Origin: Akkermansia muciniphila | GTDB lineage: Bacteria > Verrucomicrobiota > Verrucomicrobiia > Chthoniobacterales > Chthoniobacteraceae | Assembly: GCA_945906945.1 (NCBI GenBank) | Contig: CAMDSZ010000002.1 | Location: 1-44,251 of the forward strand | Reading direction: 5' to 3' | DNA: 44,251 nt | Shown here: in pieces, positions 18,064-26,631 of the stretch | Layout of the letters: every line of letters starts with the position of its first letter | Numbering within the stretch: position 1 is the stretch's first letter | Translations under genes and position numbers: made by a program | The notes under the pieces: model-generated | The model's input: the letters and a program-made list of their open reading frames with translations, nothing else | Databases searched by the model: none | Told to the model about the DNA's origin: nothing

Positions 18064-19326
18064 CTATTCTTGCGTAAAGATAAAGACCCCGCGTTTGTTC
18101 GAAACGAGCACGTCGACTTTGCCGTCCTTGTTGATATCGCCGGTAGTGACCTGCGTGCCGACGCCGCTATCTTCATCAATGAGGTGTGCAATGAATTCAG
18201 CACCGCCCTTGCCGTCCCGCTTCAATTCAAACCAATACAGCACGGGTGCCGCATCCGGCTCCTCGTCCTTAAACGGACCGTGCGCCCAGCGGCGTTTTCC
18301 CGTCACCAAATCCTGCAGGCCGTCGCCATTGATGTCGGCAAGCTGCATGGAGTGCAGTTGGGAGAACTTCACGCGCTGCGGGTTTTCCTCGGGAGTCGAG
18401 CCCATGATTTTGTGTTCGGTGAAGGAGCCGTCCTTGTTGTTTTCGAACCAGCCAAGTCCGTAGCCGTGTCCGTCGTAGGCCGTGATGACATCGTTGCGGC
18501 CGTCACCGTTCACGTCGTAAACAAGCATGTGCGAGCCTCCGCGTGCGCCCGGCGGTGAAAACGCCACGGGATGAAAAATCCAGTTGGAATCCTCTTTGGT
18601 GTCCTTTGGCTGCTCCCTCCAACCCTCCCGGTCCAAGATATCCGCCAGACCGTCGCCGTTGACGTCACCCGCACCGTACCCGTGTGTGTAGCGGAAATAC
18701 TTTTCGTCGTTCTGGGGGGATTTCGGAGTGATGGGGCGGAACCTTGCTTTGCCAAGCGGGTTGCTCCAATCCACCTCTGCGTAGCCAAGTTGCCCGCCGC
18801 CTTTGCCCTTTGCCGAGGCGGGCTTGTTGGGATCGCTTGAGTGGACCAACAGCTCGGGTTTGCCGTCGCCATTAACGTCCTTGAGATCGGGCGACTCGCC
18901 GTCGGCGACATCAAAGATATTGTGTTTCTGCCAGTCCCCGCCTTTGCCCTTGGGGTTCACGTACAAAAGGGCGGGCTCACCGGGCAGGCCGTACACAAGA
19001 ATGTCCGCCCACGAGTCGTTATTGAAATCGTAGGCGTAGCATAGGAAATAGTCCGAGTAGCCTTTTGCAGGGTCGTAGGGGGTTTTCGTCGGCCCGCTCG
19101 CGTTTTCGCTAGGAGGAGTGAAGGTGGTTTTTCGGGTGAAATCTGGTCCGTGCCAAATGTAGCAGCCAGCCGTCATATCGATGTGCCCGTCGTGATCGAA
19201 ATCCGCGAAATTGCAGCCCTCGGCGACGAACTCCTCGGTGAGCACATGCTTTTTAAATTTCACTTCAGCAGCGTGGCCAGGAGCGGCACAGAAGAGAGAC
19301 AGCGTGATGAGCAGGGGGCGGTTCAT
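18064..19326 (-). CDS. Secreted FG-GAP/VCBS repeat protein
   Basis: A 420-residue exported protein. The start is MNRPLLITLSLFCAAPGHAAEV, a Sec signal peptide with cleavage after GHA. The rest is at least seven repeats with Ca2+-binding-like DxNxDGxxD loops, for example FADFDHDGHIDM, DVNGDGKPELL, DVNGDGLADIL, DVNGDGRNDVI, DINGDGLQDLV and DINKDGKVDVL. These form a beta-propeller like that of integrin alpha chains. Such proteins are abundant in Verrucomicrobiota and Planctomycetota; their function is mostly unknown, and surface adhesion or glycan binding is a guess. The frame is open upstream to 19608, but that extension is the antisense of the tRNA gene, so the ATG at 19326 is right. It is not tightly linked to the genes around it. 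Confidence 0.9.
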   Translation of the reverse strand: MNRPLLITLSLFCAAPGHAAEVKFKKHVLTEEFVAEGCNFADFDHDGHIDMTAGCYIWHGPDFTRKTTFTPPSENASGPTKTPYDPAKGYSDYFLCYAYDFNNDSWADILVYGLPGEPALLYVNPKGKGGDWQKHNIFDVADGESPDLKDVNGDGKPELLVHSSDPNKPASAKGKGGGQLGYAEVDWSNPLGKARFRPITPKSPQNDEKYFRYTHGYGAGDVNGDGLADILDREGWREQPKDTKEDSNWIFHPVAFSPPGARGGSHMLVYDVNGDGRNDVITAYDGHGYGLGWFENNKDGSFTEHKIMGSTPEENPQRVKFSQLHSMQLADINGDGLQDLVTGKRRWAHGPFKDEEPDAAPVLYWFELKRDGKGGAEFIAHLIDEDSGVGTQVTTGDINKDGKVDVLVSNKRGVFIFTQE

Positions 19327-19485
19327 AAACTTGTGATGGGTCTTGTGATCTACAAACGGAAGCGGTGATTGGGAGCGGATGAAAATCATACCCCTCCGCA
19401 TCAAAGCCGCAAAAGCCTGATGGATGCGAGCGTTTTTGGGTTTGCCTACCCTCTCAGTCAGGCTATGCTGCACACCCCGCGCGAG

Positions 19486-19559
19486 TGCCTTATGGTGTAA
19501 CGGTAGCACAGCAGATTCTGAATCTGCTTGTCTAGGTTCAAATCCTAGTGAGGCAGCCA
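19486..19559 (+). tRNA. tRNA-Gln (anticodon CUG)
   Basis: A full cloverleaf can be drawn: acceptor stem TGCCTTA/TGAGGCA (one G-T pair), D arm GTG-TAACGGTAG-CAC, anticodon stem GCAGA/TCTGC with loop TTCTGAA (anticodon CTG), four-base variable loop TTGT, T arm CTAGG-TTCAAAT-CCTAG, discriminator G, and an encoded CCA (19557-19559). It stands alone, antisense to the spurious upstream extension of the FG-GAP gene. Confidence 0.97.
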
Positions 19560-19949
19560 TGCTCGCAGCGGAAGCCTTCAGAGAAGGCACTGCGCACACG
19601 CGGGACATTCTGTGGCGCTTGTGTACGGAACCCCACTGCGGACCACTCCCAGAGAAGGCGCTTTTTAGTCAGTGAGGTGAACATTACCGGCTTCGCAGGA
19701 CGCGCATGGAATGGTTGGACTTGAAATGCCGCAGGTTTCAGCAGGAGGGAAGGTGCGGTTGAACCGGACCAATGAAACAAATCACGCTCCCAGGGGATGC
19801 CCACGGATCGATCCGCTCAAAATGTAAACACCTTGCGTCGCAAAGCCTGGCTCCGAGCGAAGCGATCATCAGCTCGTACCTCTGGCGCTTTGGAGCCGGC
19901 AACTGAAGTTGCCAACTACTAACCCCGAATCATTAGACCTCACTACTCA
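19560..19949. other. Intergenic region between tRNA-Gln and ruvB
   Basis: No gene is supported here. It holds the second copy of the dispersed repeat (19671-19864) and the short inverted repeat GGCAACT-GA-AGTTGCC (19898-19913) beyond it. No T-run follows the inverted repeat on either strand, so it is not a clear terminator. Confidence 0.6.
19671..19864 (+). repeat. Dispersed intergenic repeat, copy 2
   Basis: Shares four collinear blocks with 13024-13253 in the same orientation: AGTGAGGTGAACAT (19671-19684), CGCGCATGGAATGGTTGGAC and following bases (19701-19727), a block around CGCTCCCAGGGG and CACGGATCGATCC (19785-19813), and GCAAAGCCTGGCT and following bases (19840-19864). It lies between tRNA-Gln and ruvB. 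The shorter total length reflects missing bases between blocks. Confidence 0.75.
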
Positions 19950-20966
19950 CTAGAACAGCTCCCCGCTTCGCTTCGGCTCGGCCATACCCAGTTTTCGGTA
20001 CGTTGGCGCCAGAGCGACGCGCCCCTGGGGAGTCCGTTTGAGATAGCCCTGCATGATCAGGTACGGCTCGTTCACATCCTCAAGGGTCCCAGCGTCTTCG
20101 CCGATCGCAACGGCAAGCGAGTTCAACCCCACCGGCCCGCCCTCGAACCTGTGCACCATCGCTTCCAAGATGCGCTTGTCCATTTCATCCAATCCGTCCG
20201 CGTCGATATCAAGCATGGTGAGCGCGGCGTCGGCCACGTCCCTCGACACTTTGTTGTCGGCGCGCACCTGCGCATAGTCCCGCACCCAGCGCAGTAGGTT
20301 GTTGGCGATACGGGGAGTCCCGCGTGCGCGCGCCGCGACCTCGAAAGCGCCCGCGTCGTCAATATCCACGTCGATAAGGCCAGCGCTGCGCAGGATGATG
20401 CGTTGGAGTTCGTCAGCGGTGTAGTAGTCGAGCCGGCAGTTCATCCCGAATCGCGAGCGCAAGGGCGAGGAAAGCATGCCAGCGCGCGTGGTAGCCCCCA
20501 CCAGCGTGAACTTGGGAAGATTCAAACGCACGGAGCGCGCGTTTGGCCCCTGGTCGATGATGATGTCCAGCTTGAAGTCTTCCATCGCCGGATACAGGTA
20601 TTCCTCGATCGCAGGCTGGAGTCGGTGAATTTCGTCGATGAAAAGCAGGTCGCCGCGTTCGAGCGTGGTGAGAAGCCCCGCGAGATCGCCTGCCTTCTCG
20701 ATCATCGGCCCGCTCGTGTTCTTGATATTGCCGCCCATCGCGGTGGCGAGAATGTGCGCTAGCGTCGTCTTTCCAAGCCCAGGAGGGCCGCTCAAGAGAA
20801 TATGATCCAGCACGTCCTCGCGCTGCTTGGCCGCCTCAACCATCAGCTCCAGACGCTGACAAACTTTTTCCTGTCCCGCAAACTCGCTGAACAGCGGCGG
20901 CCGCAGGGAAACGTCAAAAGGCGTGCTGGGAGCCTCTGCGCTGGTTTTAAAGAAGTTCTCGCTCAC
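19950..20966 (-). CDS. ruvB: Holliday junction branch migration ATPase RuvB
   Basis: The AAA+ motor that drives branch migration of Holliday junctions with RuvA in recombinational repair. The 338-residue length is standard. Walker A is GPPGLGKTT (about residues 60-68), Walker [11 protein letters not shown], sensor 1 [10 protein letters not shown], and the arginine finger is in LRSRFG. The C-terminal winged helix includes [16 protein letters not shown] and LMIQGYLKRT-like sequence ([14 protein letters not shown]). Neither ruvA nor ruvC is adjacent, so they must be elsewhere. The ATG at 20966 starts the usual N-terminus. It is 80 bp downstream of the response regulator-cyclase gene on the same strand, but its role is unrelated. 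Confidence 0.97.
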   Translation of the reverse strand: MSENFFKTSAEAPSTPFDVSLRPPLFSEFAGQEKVCQRLELMVEAAKQREDVLDHILLSGPPGLGKTTLAHILATAMGGNIKNTSGPMIEKAGDLAGLLTTLERGDLLFIDEIHRLQPAIEEYLYPAMEDFKLDIIIDQGPNARSVRLNLPKFTLVGATTRAGMLSSPLRSRFGMNCRLDYYTADELQRIILRSAGLIDVDIDDAGAFEVAARARGTPRIANNLLRWVRDYAQVRADNKVSRDVADAALTMLDIDADGLDEMDKRILEAMVHRFEGGPVGLNSLAVAIGEDAGTLEDVNEPYLIMQGYLKRTPQGRVALAPTYRKLGMAEPKRSGELF

Positions 20967-21046
20967 AAAATCACATTAGCACGAGCTTGGCGCGCTGCCT
21001 CGCCGAATGCGCCCTCCAATCCACCTGAGACGTTCCGCGCCGTGGG

Positions 21047-22237
21047 TTACAGACTCCATTCGGCAATTTTTCGACTGTTGATGAAATACGTATGCGTTTC
21101 GCCGATGCTTTTGACTTCCACCGGCCCGCGGTCCTCGAGCTCGAATTCGTCTCTCAAGAGGTCCGCGGTTGCCTGGGAGCAGTGGACCCGCCCCGGCAGC
21201 CCCGAAGATTCCATGCGACTGGCGATGTTCACCGTATCGCCCCAAAGATCGTATGTGAATTTGCGTATGCCGATCACGCCAGCGACCACCGGGCCTGAAT
21301 TTAGGCCGATGCGCGCGGAGAGTTCCGTTTGGTTCACCGCGTTGATCTTCGCGAGATTCTCGATCATGGACAAAGCGAGGTCCGCAGCCGCCTGGGCATG
21401 CCCTTCCTTCAACTCCGGGGCGCCGCCGACCAGCATGTAACAGTCCCCGATCGTCTTTATTTTTTCGAGGCCGCTCCGCTCCACCAGAAGGTCGAACGTG
21501 GAAAAAATGGCGTTGAGCATCTTCACCAGCTTGTCGGGAGTTGTTGTGCGAGAGAGCTTTGTGAAACCAACTAGATCCATGAATAAAACTGTCACGGAGG
21601 CATGGGCATCTGCGATGAGCTTTTCGCCTCCCTTCAACCGGCCCGCGATGGACCGGGGCAGGATGTTCAGAAGCAGCTTCTCCGTTTTCTCCTGCTCTGC
21701 AACGACGCGGGCATGTTCGGATTCGATTTGGGCGAGCCGGAGTTTTTCCAGGTTGCGCAGCTTCTTCTTCTCGATGGACGTCGTCACTCGAGCACGTAGC
21801 AGAACCGGATTGAACGGCTTTGGAAGATAGTCTTCCGCTCCCATTTCGATGCAGCTCACGGCCGAGCTCACGTCCTCCCCGCCGGAGATCACAATCGTTG
21901 GCAGGCTAAGCGAAGCGTCGTTCCGCATTTCTGCCAGGACCTCTAACCCGGTCATCTCAGGCATTTCAACGTCCAGCAGCATCAGGTCGAAAGACTCGGA
22001 ACGCAGTTTTTCCAGTGCCTCCCGCCCGTTGCTCGCCTCGGCCACGTTGGTGAAGCCGAGTTTTTTCAGATCTCGGGTGATGCCCATGCGCATCATTTTG
22101 CTGTCGTCGACTACAAGGATTCGAGCGGACTGCAAGGACTGGGCCGCAGCCTGTTCGGCGCGCGCCGCCTCCTCCGAGGTTTCGTGCATCGAACTGTTGA
22201 AGTCGAATAGGTCTGAGGGATCTGGGTCTTCGGACAT
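21047..22237 (-). CDS. Response regulator fused to a class III adenylate/guanylate cyclase
   Basis: A 396-residue cytoplasmic protein. A receiver domain (about 38-155) has the acidic pair Asp44/Asp45, phospho-acceptor Asp89 in LMLLDVEMPEM, and Lys in YLPKPFNP. A coiled-coil linker (about 158-195) leads to a class III cyclase domain (about 210-385). The two metal-binding Asp are in LFMDLVGFT and KTIGDCYM, and the Asn/Arg pair in VNIASRME is intact. The base-selecting residues look like Lys (EKIKTIGD) and Asp (YDLWGDTVN), which favours ATP as substrate; this is inference. All catalytic residues are present, so it should make cAMP when the receiver is phosphorylated. It is the last gene of the che operon, 70 bp after cheB, in the place where a CheY output protein would be expected. 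Confidence 0.93.
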   Translation of the reverse strand: MSEDPDPSDLFDFNSSMHETSEEAARAEQAAAQSLQSARILVVDDSKMMRMGITRDLKKLGFTNVAEASNGREALEKLRSESFDLMLLDVEMPEMTGLEVLAEMRNDASLSLPTIVISGGEDVSSAVSCIEMGAEDYLPKPFNPVLLRARVTTSIEKKKLRNLEKLRLAQIESEHARVVAEQEKTEKLLLNILPRSIAGRLKGGEKLIADAHASVTVLFMDLVGFTKLSRTTTPDKLVKMLNAIFSTFDLLVERSGLEKIKTIGDCYMLVGGAPELKEGHAQAAADLALSMIENLAKINAVNQTELSARIGLNSGPVVAGVIGIRKFTYDLWGDTVNIASRMESSGLPGRVHCSQATADLLRDEFELEDRGPVEVKSIGETHTYFINSRKIAEWSL

Positions 22238-22307
22238 AGGGTGGTCAGTAACGTTGGGGTTGCGGGCGAGACTCTGTCAACTGCGTGTGCAGCGGAGCGG
22301 GTGTTCT

Positions 22308-23462
22308 TCAGGCAGGAACCCCGCCGATGGCGCGGATGATTGCCGCGGGCATCTGCTCCAGAGGCACGACCTGGTCCACGACCCCCATCTGGACCGCAGC
22401 CCGCGGCATTCCGTAAACCACGCACGAGCTTTCGTGCTCTGCAAGCGTGCGCCCGCCCGCCGCCTTGATCGCCTTCATGCCGACGGCGCCGTCGCTGCCC
22501 ATGCCGGTGAGGAGCACGGCCGTCACACGCGCCCCAGCGGCCTCGGCAGCCGAGCGAAACAGGACGTCAACCGCTGGTCGGCAGTAGTGAACGGGAGGGG
22601 TTTGCGTAAGCCGCGTCCGATAACCTGTCGCAGATCGCATAATTGTCAGGTGATAGTCGCCGGGCGCGATGACGCAGACGCCTGGCTTTAACTCCTCGTT
22701 ATCAACCGCTTCGTGCACTTCGTATCCGCACATCTCGTTGATGCGCATAGCGACGGCTTTCGAGAAGAAGGGCGGGATGTGCTGGGTGACAGCGATGGGC
22801 GGCATCGTCGGGGGCAGGCTTGGAAGCAGAAAGCGGAGAGCCTCGACCCCGCCTGTGGACGAGCCGATCACGATCAGGCGCTTGTCGCTGGGGGTCGCAG
22901 CCGCGGCCGGGGAACTCAGATTTCCGGGTGTGCTGGGTGTTTGAGTTGCGGGTCTGGACCAGTTCGAGGAAGGGGTTGGGTTGCCGCCGCCAGTGAGGAG
23001 CGGGGCCATTTGTTTGGGAGGAAGCAACGGCTGGAGGGGGGCCGCAGTGGAGCGGCGGGCGCGTGCCGCGGCCTTGACATGGAAGGCGAGTTTGTTGGCC
23101 AGACCGCCGATGGACATGCTGCCGTCGGGCTTGGCGAGCACGTCTCGAGCGCCGGCATCCATTGCGGCGAGCGCCATCGCGGACCCCTGCTGCGTGAGCG
23201 AGCTTACCACCACGACCGGGATCATGGGCTGCTGCTTTTGGAGGATTTTGAGGAACGTGAGCCCGTCCATGCGGGGCATTTCCATGTCGAGCGTCAGGAC
23301 ATCGGGCTGGAGTTTCGGAATCTTTTCCTGCGCGACCAAGGGGTCGTTGGCCGACCCGACCACCTCGATTTCGGGGTCGAGGGAAAGCGCGTCCGTGATC
23401 GCTTTGCGCACAAGCGCGGAGTCATCGATGATCAATACTTTTATTTTTCCGCTGGTGCTCAT
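22308..23462 (-). CDS. cheB: Chemoreceptor methylesterase/glutamine deamidase CheB
   Basis: Removes methyl groups from receptor glutamates and deamidates glutamines; CheA phosphorylation activates it. 384 residues: receiver domain (about 7-125) with Asp13/Asp14 and phospho-acceptor Asp59 (LTLDMEMPRMDG), a Pro-rich linker (about 140-190), and the methylesterase domain with the catalytic triad Ser in GSSTGGVEAL, His in VTQHIPPFF and Asp in TGMGSDGAVGM. It lies between cheR and the response regulator-cyclase gene in the che operon. Together with cheR it provides adaptation to the membrane receptor of the same operon. Confidence 0.96.
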   Translation of the reverse strand: MSTSGKIKVLIIDDSALVRKAITDALSLDPEIEVVGSANDPLVAQEKIPKLQPDVLTLDMEMPRMDGLTFLKILQKQQPMIPVVVVSSLTQQGSAMALAAMDAGARDVLAKPDGSMSIGGLANKLAFHVKAAARARRSTAAPLQPLLPPKQMAPLLTGGGNPTPSSNWSRPATQTPSTPGNLSSPAAAATPSDKRLIVIGSSTGGVEALRFLLPSLPPTMPPIAVTQHIPPFFSKAVAMRINEMCGYEVHEAVDNEELKPGVCVIAPGDYHLTIMRSATGYRTRLTQTPPVHYCRPAVDVLFRSAAEAAGARVTAVLLTGMGSDGAVGMKAIKAAGGRTLAEHESSCVVYGMPRAAVQMGVVDQVVPLEQMPAAIIRAIGGVPA

Positions 23463-23509
23463 GGGAAAGGGAATCGGGTGAGGAGGGTTATGAAAGCTGG
23501 GTGTGAAAG

Positions 23510-24349
23510 CTATTTGGTTCGCATGAATATCCCGTGGCCCAGGGGCCTGAGCCGGTGCTCGATCCCCATTAGGCTCTCAGAATGGCCGATAAAGAGGTAG
23601 CCGCCCGGTGCGAGCTGGAGGCTGAGCTTGCGGATGAGCTCGGACTGCGAGGGTTTGTCAAAATAAATCAGCACGTTGCGGCAGAAGATAAGGTGCTGCT
23701 CCGCAGAGATTGGGTATGACGGTTCGAATAGATTCACCCGCTTTATAGTGACTTTCTTGCGGAGCATTTCTTTCACGCGGCAGGAGCCCTCGAATTTTCC
23801 CGAGCCCTTTTGAAAGTAACGTTTCAGCAGCTCCGGTGACGGCAGTTCCAGCCGGCTTTGCTCGTACACCGCGGCCTGCGCCTTATCGAGCATTCGATAA
23901 GAAATGTCTGATCCAAGGATCTCCCATTTTAGCGGCTTGTGAAGTTGTTCGTATTCGGCGAAGCAGATCGCGATGGTGTACACTTCCTCCCCTGACGAGG
24001 AAGCTGCGGACCAGCAGCGGATGGGTTCCTTGGAGGCCGCAACCCGGCGGTTGAGCTCCGGCAGAGCATGCTGCATGAGGAAGTCGAAGTGGGCGCGCTC
24101 GCGGAAAAAATGGGTGTGGTTGGTGGAGATGGCGTCGACGATAAACGCGATTTCGTCATCGTTTTTCCGGGCTCGGAGCAGCTCGCAGTAGGCATCGAAA
24201 TCCTTGAGGCGCAGCTCCACGCGCCTCTTGCGCAGGCGACTGGTAAGAAGCTGCTGCTTGTGTTCTCCGAGATGAATCCGGCTATAGCGGTAGATCAGCT
24301 CTGCGAGAAAGGCGTACGCCTGTTTAGAAATGCCGGCGTCAGAGGACAT
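23510..24349 (-). CDS. cheR: Chemoreceptor glutamate methyltransferase CheR
   Basis: Methylates receptor glutamates with S-adenosylmethionine. 279 residues, the usual size. The N-terminal helical domain (about 1-80) contains the basic stretch SRLRKRRVELRLKDF. The methyltransferase domain has STNHTHFFRERAHF, the SAM loop CWSAASSSGEEVYTIAI, EILGSDISYRMLDKA and LIFCRNVLIYFD, ending in GGYLFIGHSESL. It sits 22 bp downstream of the receptor gene and 47 bp upstream of cheB. The receptor's C-terminal aromatic pentapeptide could tether this enzyme. Confidence 0.96.
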   Translation of the reverse strand: MSSDAGISKQAYAFLAELIYRYSRIHLGEHKQQLLTSRLRKRRVELRLKDFDAYCELLRARKNDDEIAFIVDAISTNHTHFFRERAHFDFLMQHALPELNRRVAASKEPIRCWSAASSSGEEVYTIAICFAEYEQLHKPLKWEILGSDISYRMLDKAQAAVYEQSRLELPSPELLKRYFQKGSGKFEGSCRVKEMLRKKVTIKRVNLFEPSYPISAEQHLIFCRNVLIYFDKPSQSELIRKLSLQLAPGGYLFIGHSESLMGIEHRLRPLGHGIFMRTK

Positions 24350-24371
24350 CCATGGAGTCTATTTTCATGGA

Positions 24372-25955
24372 CTAAAAATCCTTGAACTCGTCGGCCTCCG
24401 CAGACTTCTCGCCAGGCGCTTGGGGCTTATTGGGAGCGCCGCTGGCGGATGTTTCGAAGCTGCCCGCAGGCGCCGCTGGGGAGCCGAAGGTTGAGCTAGA
24501 ATGCGTCGCGGGACCGGAGGCGTCGCTGATCCCAACGATTTCACCCAAACGATCGGTGAGCCCCTTGTGAACGCTCGACTGGGCACTGAGCTCCTCGGCC
24601 GCGCTGGCGCATTGTTCCGAGTTGGACGCATTGCTTTGCGTGACCTTGCTCATCTGGCCGATGGCGGCGGAAATCTGTTCGATGCCGAGAGACTGTTCCT
24701 TGGCCGCAAGCGCGATTTCAGCAACGAAGGCGTCGGTCTGCCGGACTTTTTCGCCAATCTTTGTGAACGCATCGCCCACTTTGATGAGGCTTTTGGAACC
24801 ATTTCGGCTGTTGAGAATTGCCGCCTCGATCTTTTCGGCCGTCTCGTTCGCCGCAGCCGCGCTGCGCTGGGCAAGCGAGCGAACTTCGTCGGCGACCACT
24901 GCGAACCCGGCACCGGCTTCCCCGGCCCGTGCAGCTTCAACGGCTGCGTTAAGAGCGAGGATGTTGGTTTGGAACGCGATTTCGTCGATGCTCTTGACGA
25001 TCTTCGCGACTTCCGCGCTTGAGGATTCGATGGACTTCATTGCCGCGGTCATCTCCACCATGGTGGAGGATCCGCTCTGCGCGGCGTTCTGGGCCTCATT
25101 GGCCATGTTTTTAGCCTGCAATGCGTTGTTGGCTGTTGAATGAATCATGCTCGACATCTCCTCGAGCGACGCGCCGGTTTCCTCGACGGCAGCGGCCTGT
25201 TCGCTGGCGCCCTCCGCCAGACGCTGGCTTGCGCGCGCCACCTGTTCGGCGGCAAGCAGCGATTGCTCGGCGCCGAGAGCGAGCTCCTCGGTGATGGATC
25301 GCAGAGACGGGATCGTGGACCGGTACAGCAGGTAGATGGCCAGATACACGCCGAGCAGGATGGCGAGCTCGCCTCCAAGCACGACTTGCAGGGACTTGGC
25401 CTGGCTTTGGGTTGCGAAATTTTCATCCGCCTTCGCCTGTGATTCGACCAATGTCACGACTTCATCGATGATCGCGCGATGCGCCTCGTACGTCTTTGAA
25501 AGCGCAGTGTACGCCTCATGAGCCGCAGTCTTGTCACCCGAGGTGATGGCCGGCAGAAAGCGGGTCTGGGCGATGTTGAAAAAGCTGTTGGCGTGCTGGT
25601 GCGAGTCGGTGGTCAGCTTGGCCTTGATGGCGTTGGTGATCATCTTGCTCTCTGACCAGAACGCGCGTCGCTTTTCGTAATCCTCTTTGAGCGCCGGAAT
25701 CCTTTCTGCGAGCTTTCGAATCTCTGCCGGCTTCTCCTCTAGCAGGCAGCGGCTCAGGACCAGGTAACTTTCGATCACGTAAGCGGGAGGCGGCAGGATG
25801 TCCGCGAGCAGGTCCTTGTCGGCGGTGATGCGCTGATACACCGGCCCGTTGATCTTTGTGTCCTCGAGCAGGAAGTTGACGACCACACCTTCGACGAGAA
25901 CCGCAACGGTCACGATGAGGGCCAGAAGGCGGATGAAGTTTTTGAGGTTTACCAT
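24372..25955 (-). CDS. Methyl-accepting chemotaxis protein (membrane receptor)
   Basis: A 527-residue transmembrane receptor. Membrane helix 1 is at about 7-29, followed by a periplasmic helical-bundle sensor (about 30-190, Lys/Glu-rich, with [14 protein letters not shown]) and membrane helix 2 at about 191-212. No typical HAMP domain is seen; the signalling coiled coil begins almost directly. The hairpin tip, [34 protein letters not shown] (split here from one stretch, about 320-355), is canonical and contacts CheA and CheW. After the coiled coil a Ser/Pro/Ala-rich flexible tail of about 40 residues ends in EFKDF, which fits the aromatic x-[FWHY]-x-x-[FWHY] tether pattern for CheR/CheB. It lies between cheW and cheR, so it is the operon's own receptor. 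Ligand unknown. Confidence 0.93.
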   Translation of the reverse strand: MVNLKNFIRLLALIVTVAVLVEGVVVNFLLEDTKINGPVYQRITADKDLLADILPPPAYVIESYLVLSRCLLEEKPAEIRKLAERIPALKEDYEKRRAFWSESKMITNAIKAKLTTDSHQHANSFFNIAQTRFLPAITSGDKTAAHEAYTALSKTYEAHRAIIDEVVTLVESQAKADENFATQSQAKSLQVVLGGELAILLGVYLAIYLLYRSTIPSLRSITEELALGAEQSLLAAEQVARASQRLAEGASEQAAAVEETGASLEEMSSMIHSTANNALQAKNMANEAQNAAQSGSSTMVEMTAAMKSIESSSAEVAKIVKSIDEIAFQTNILALNAAVEAARAGEAGAGFAVVADEVRSLAQRSAAAANETAEKIEAAILNSRNGSKSLIKVGDAFTKIGEKVRQTDAFVAEIALAAKEQSLGIEQISAAIGQMSKVTQSNASNSEQCASAAEELSAQSSVHKGLTDRLGEIVGISDASGPATHSSSTFGSPAAPAGSFETSASGAPNKPQAPGEKSAEADEFKDF

Positions 25956-26004
25956 AGGTCAGTGGATTGGTTGAGTGTCTCTAAAAGTAGCTTGGGATAA
26001 ACAA

Positions 26005-26535
26005 TTAATGGCTCTGCATAGCAGGCGTTTCGGCGGCGATAGCCCGTTCGATTAGCGGAAGAGAAAGTTCACCCTCCGCCAGCAGTACTTGGTCAATGTC
26101 GAGGATCGCCTTCACCGTGCCCTTGCTCTTGGCCATTCCTAGAATGAACTGGGTGTCGAGCATGGGACCGAAGTCCGGCGTCGGTTCGATGTCCGCTGCG
26201 CTGAACGGGGACACATCCTCCACCGCATCGACGATCACACCCATTACGCTCTTGGAGCCACCTGCGAGCTGCACGACAATAATGCAGGCGCGCTCGGCGT
26301 CTTCTTGAGGCGGCAGCTGGAAACGGGAGCGGAGGTCGACCACAGCGACAATTTTGCCGCGCAGATTGATCACGCCGCGCAGGTATGACGGCATGCGCGG
26401 TACCGCCGTGATTGGGCACAGGCGCATGATCTCTCGCACCTTTAAAACAGGCAGGCTGTAGTACTCCTGCCCAAGCCGGAATGTCAGGTATTTGCCCGGC
26501 ATTGCTGCTGTGTTGGATATGGGTTCGGTGCTCAT
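26005..26535 (-). CDS. cheW: CheW coupling protein
   Basis: A 176-residue adaptor that links receptors to CheA. Family signatures: KYLTFRLGQEYYSLPVLKVREIM, MPSYLRGVINLRGKIVAVVDLRSRF, and GVIVDAVEDVSPFSAADIEPTP. The last 30 residues form a short tail. The start is well supported: GAGGAG lies 8 bases before the ATG at 26535, one of the few clear Shine-Dalgarno sequences here. It lies between cheA (96 bp upstream) and the receptor gene (49 bp downstream). Confidence 0.96.
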   Translation of the reverse strand: MSTEPISNTAAMPGKYLTFRLGQEYYSLPVLKVREIMRLCPITAVPRMPSYLRGVINLRGKIVAVVDLRSRFQLPPQEDAERACIIVVQLAGGSKSVMGVIVDAVEDVSPFSAADIEPTPDFGPMLDTQFILGMAKSKGTVKAILDIDQVLLAEGELSLPLIERAIAAETPAMQSH

Positions 26536-26631
26536 GAATCGATCTCCTCTATGAACTAGTTAACGCGCGGCAGGAGCGGGATTTGTTTGAATGGTTGCGA
26601 AGCTGATGTGGGCGTGTAGGTAAAAGCAGGT

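Noticed and set aside
19327-19608. Upstream extension of the FG-GAP protein
   Set aside because: It includes the antisense of tRNA-Gln (the GFEPRQADSES peptide is typical of tRNA antisense) and would bury the signal peptide.
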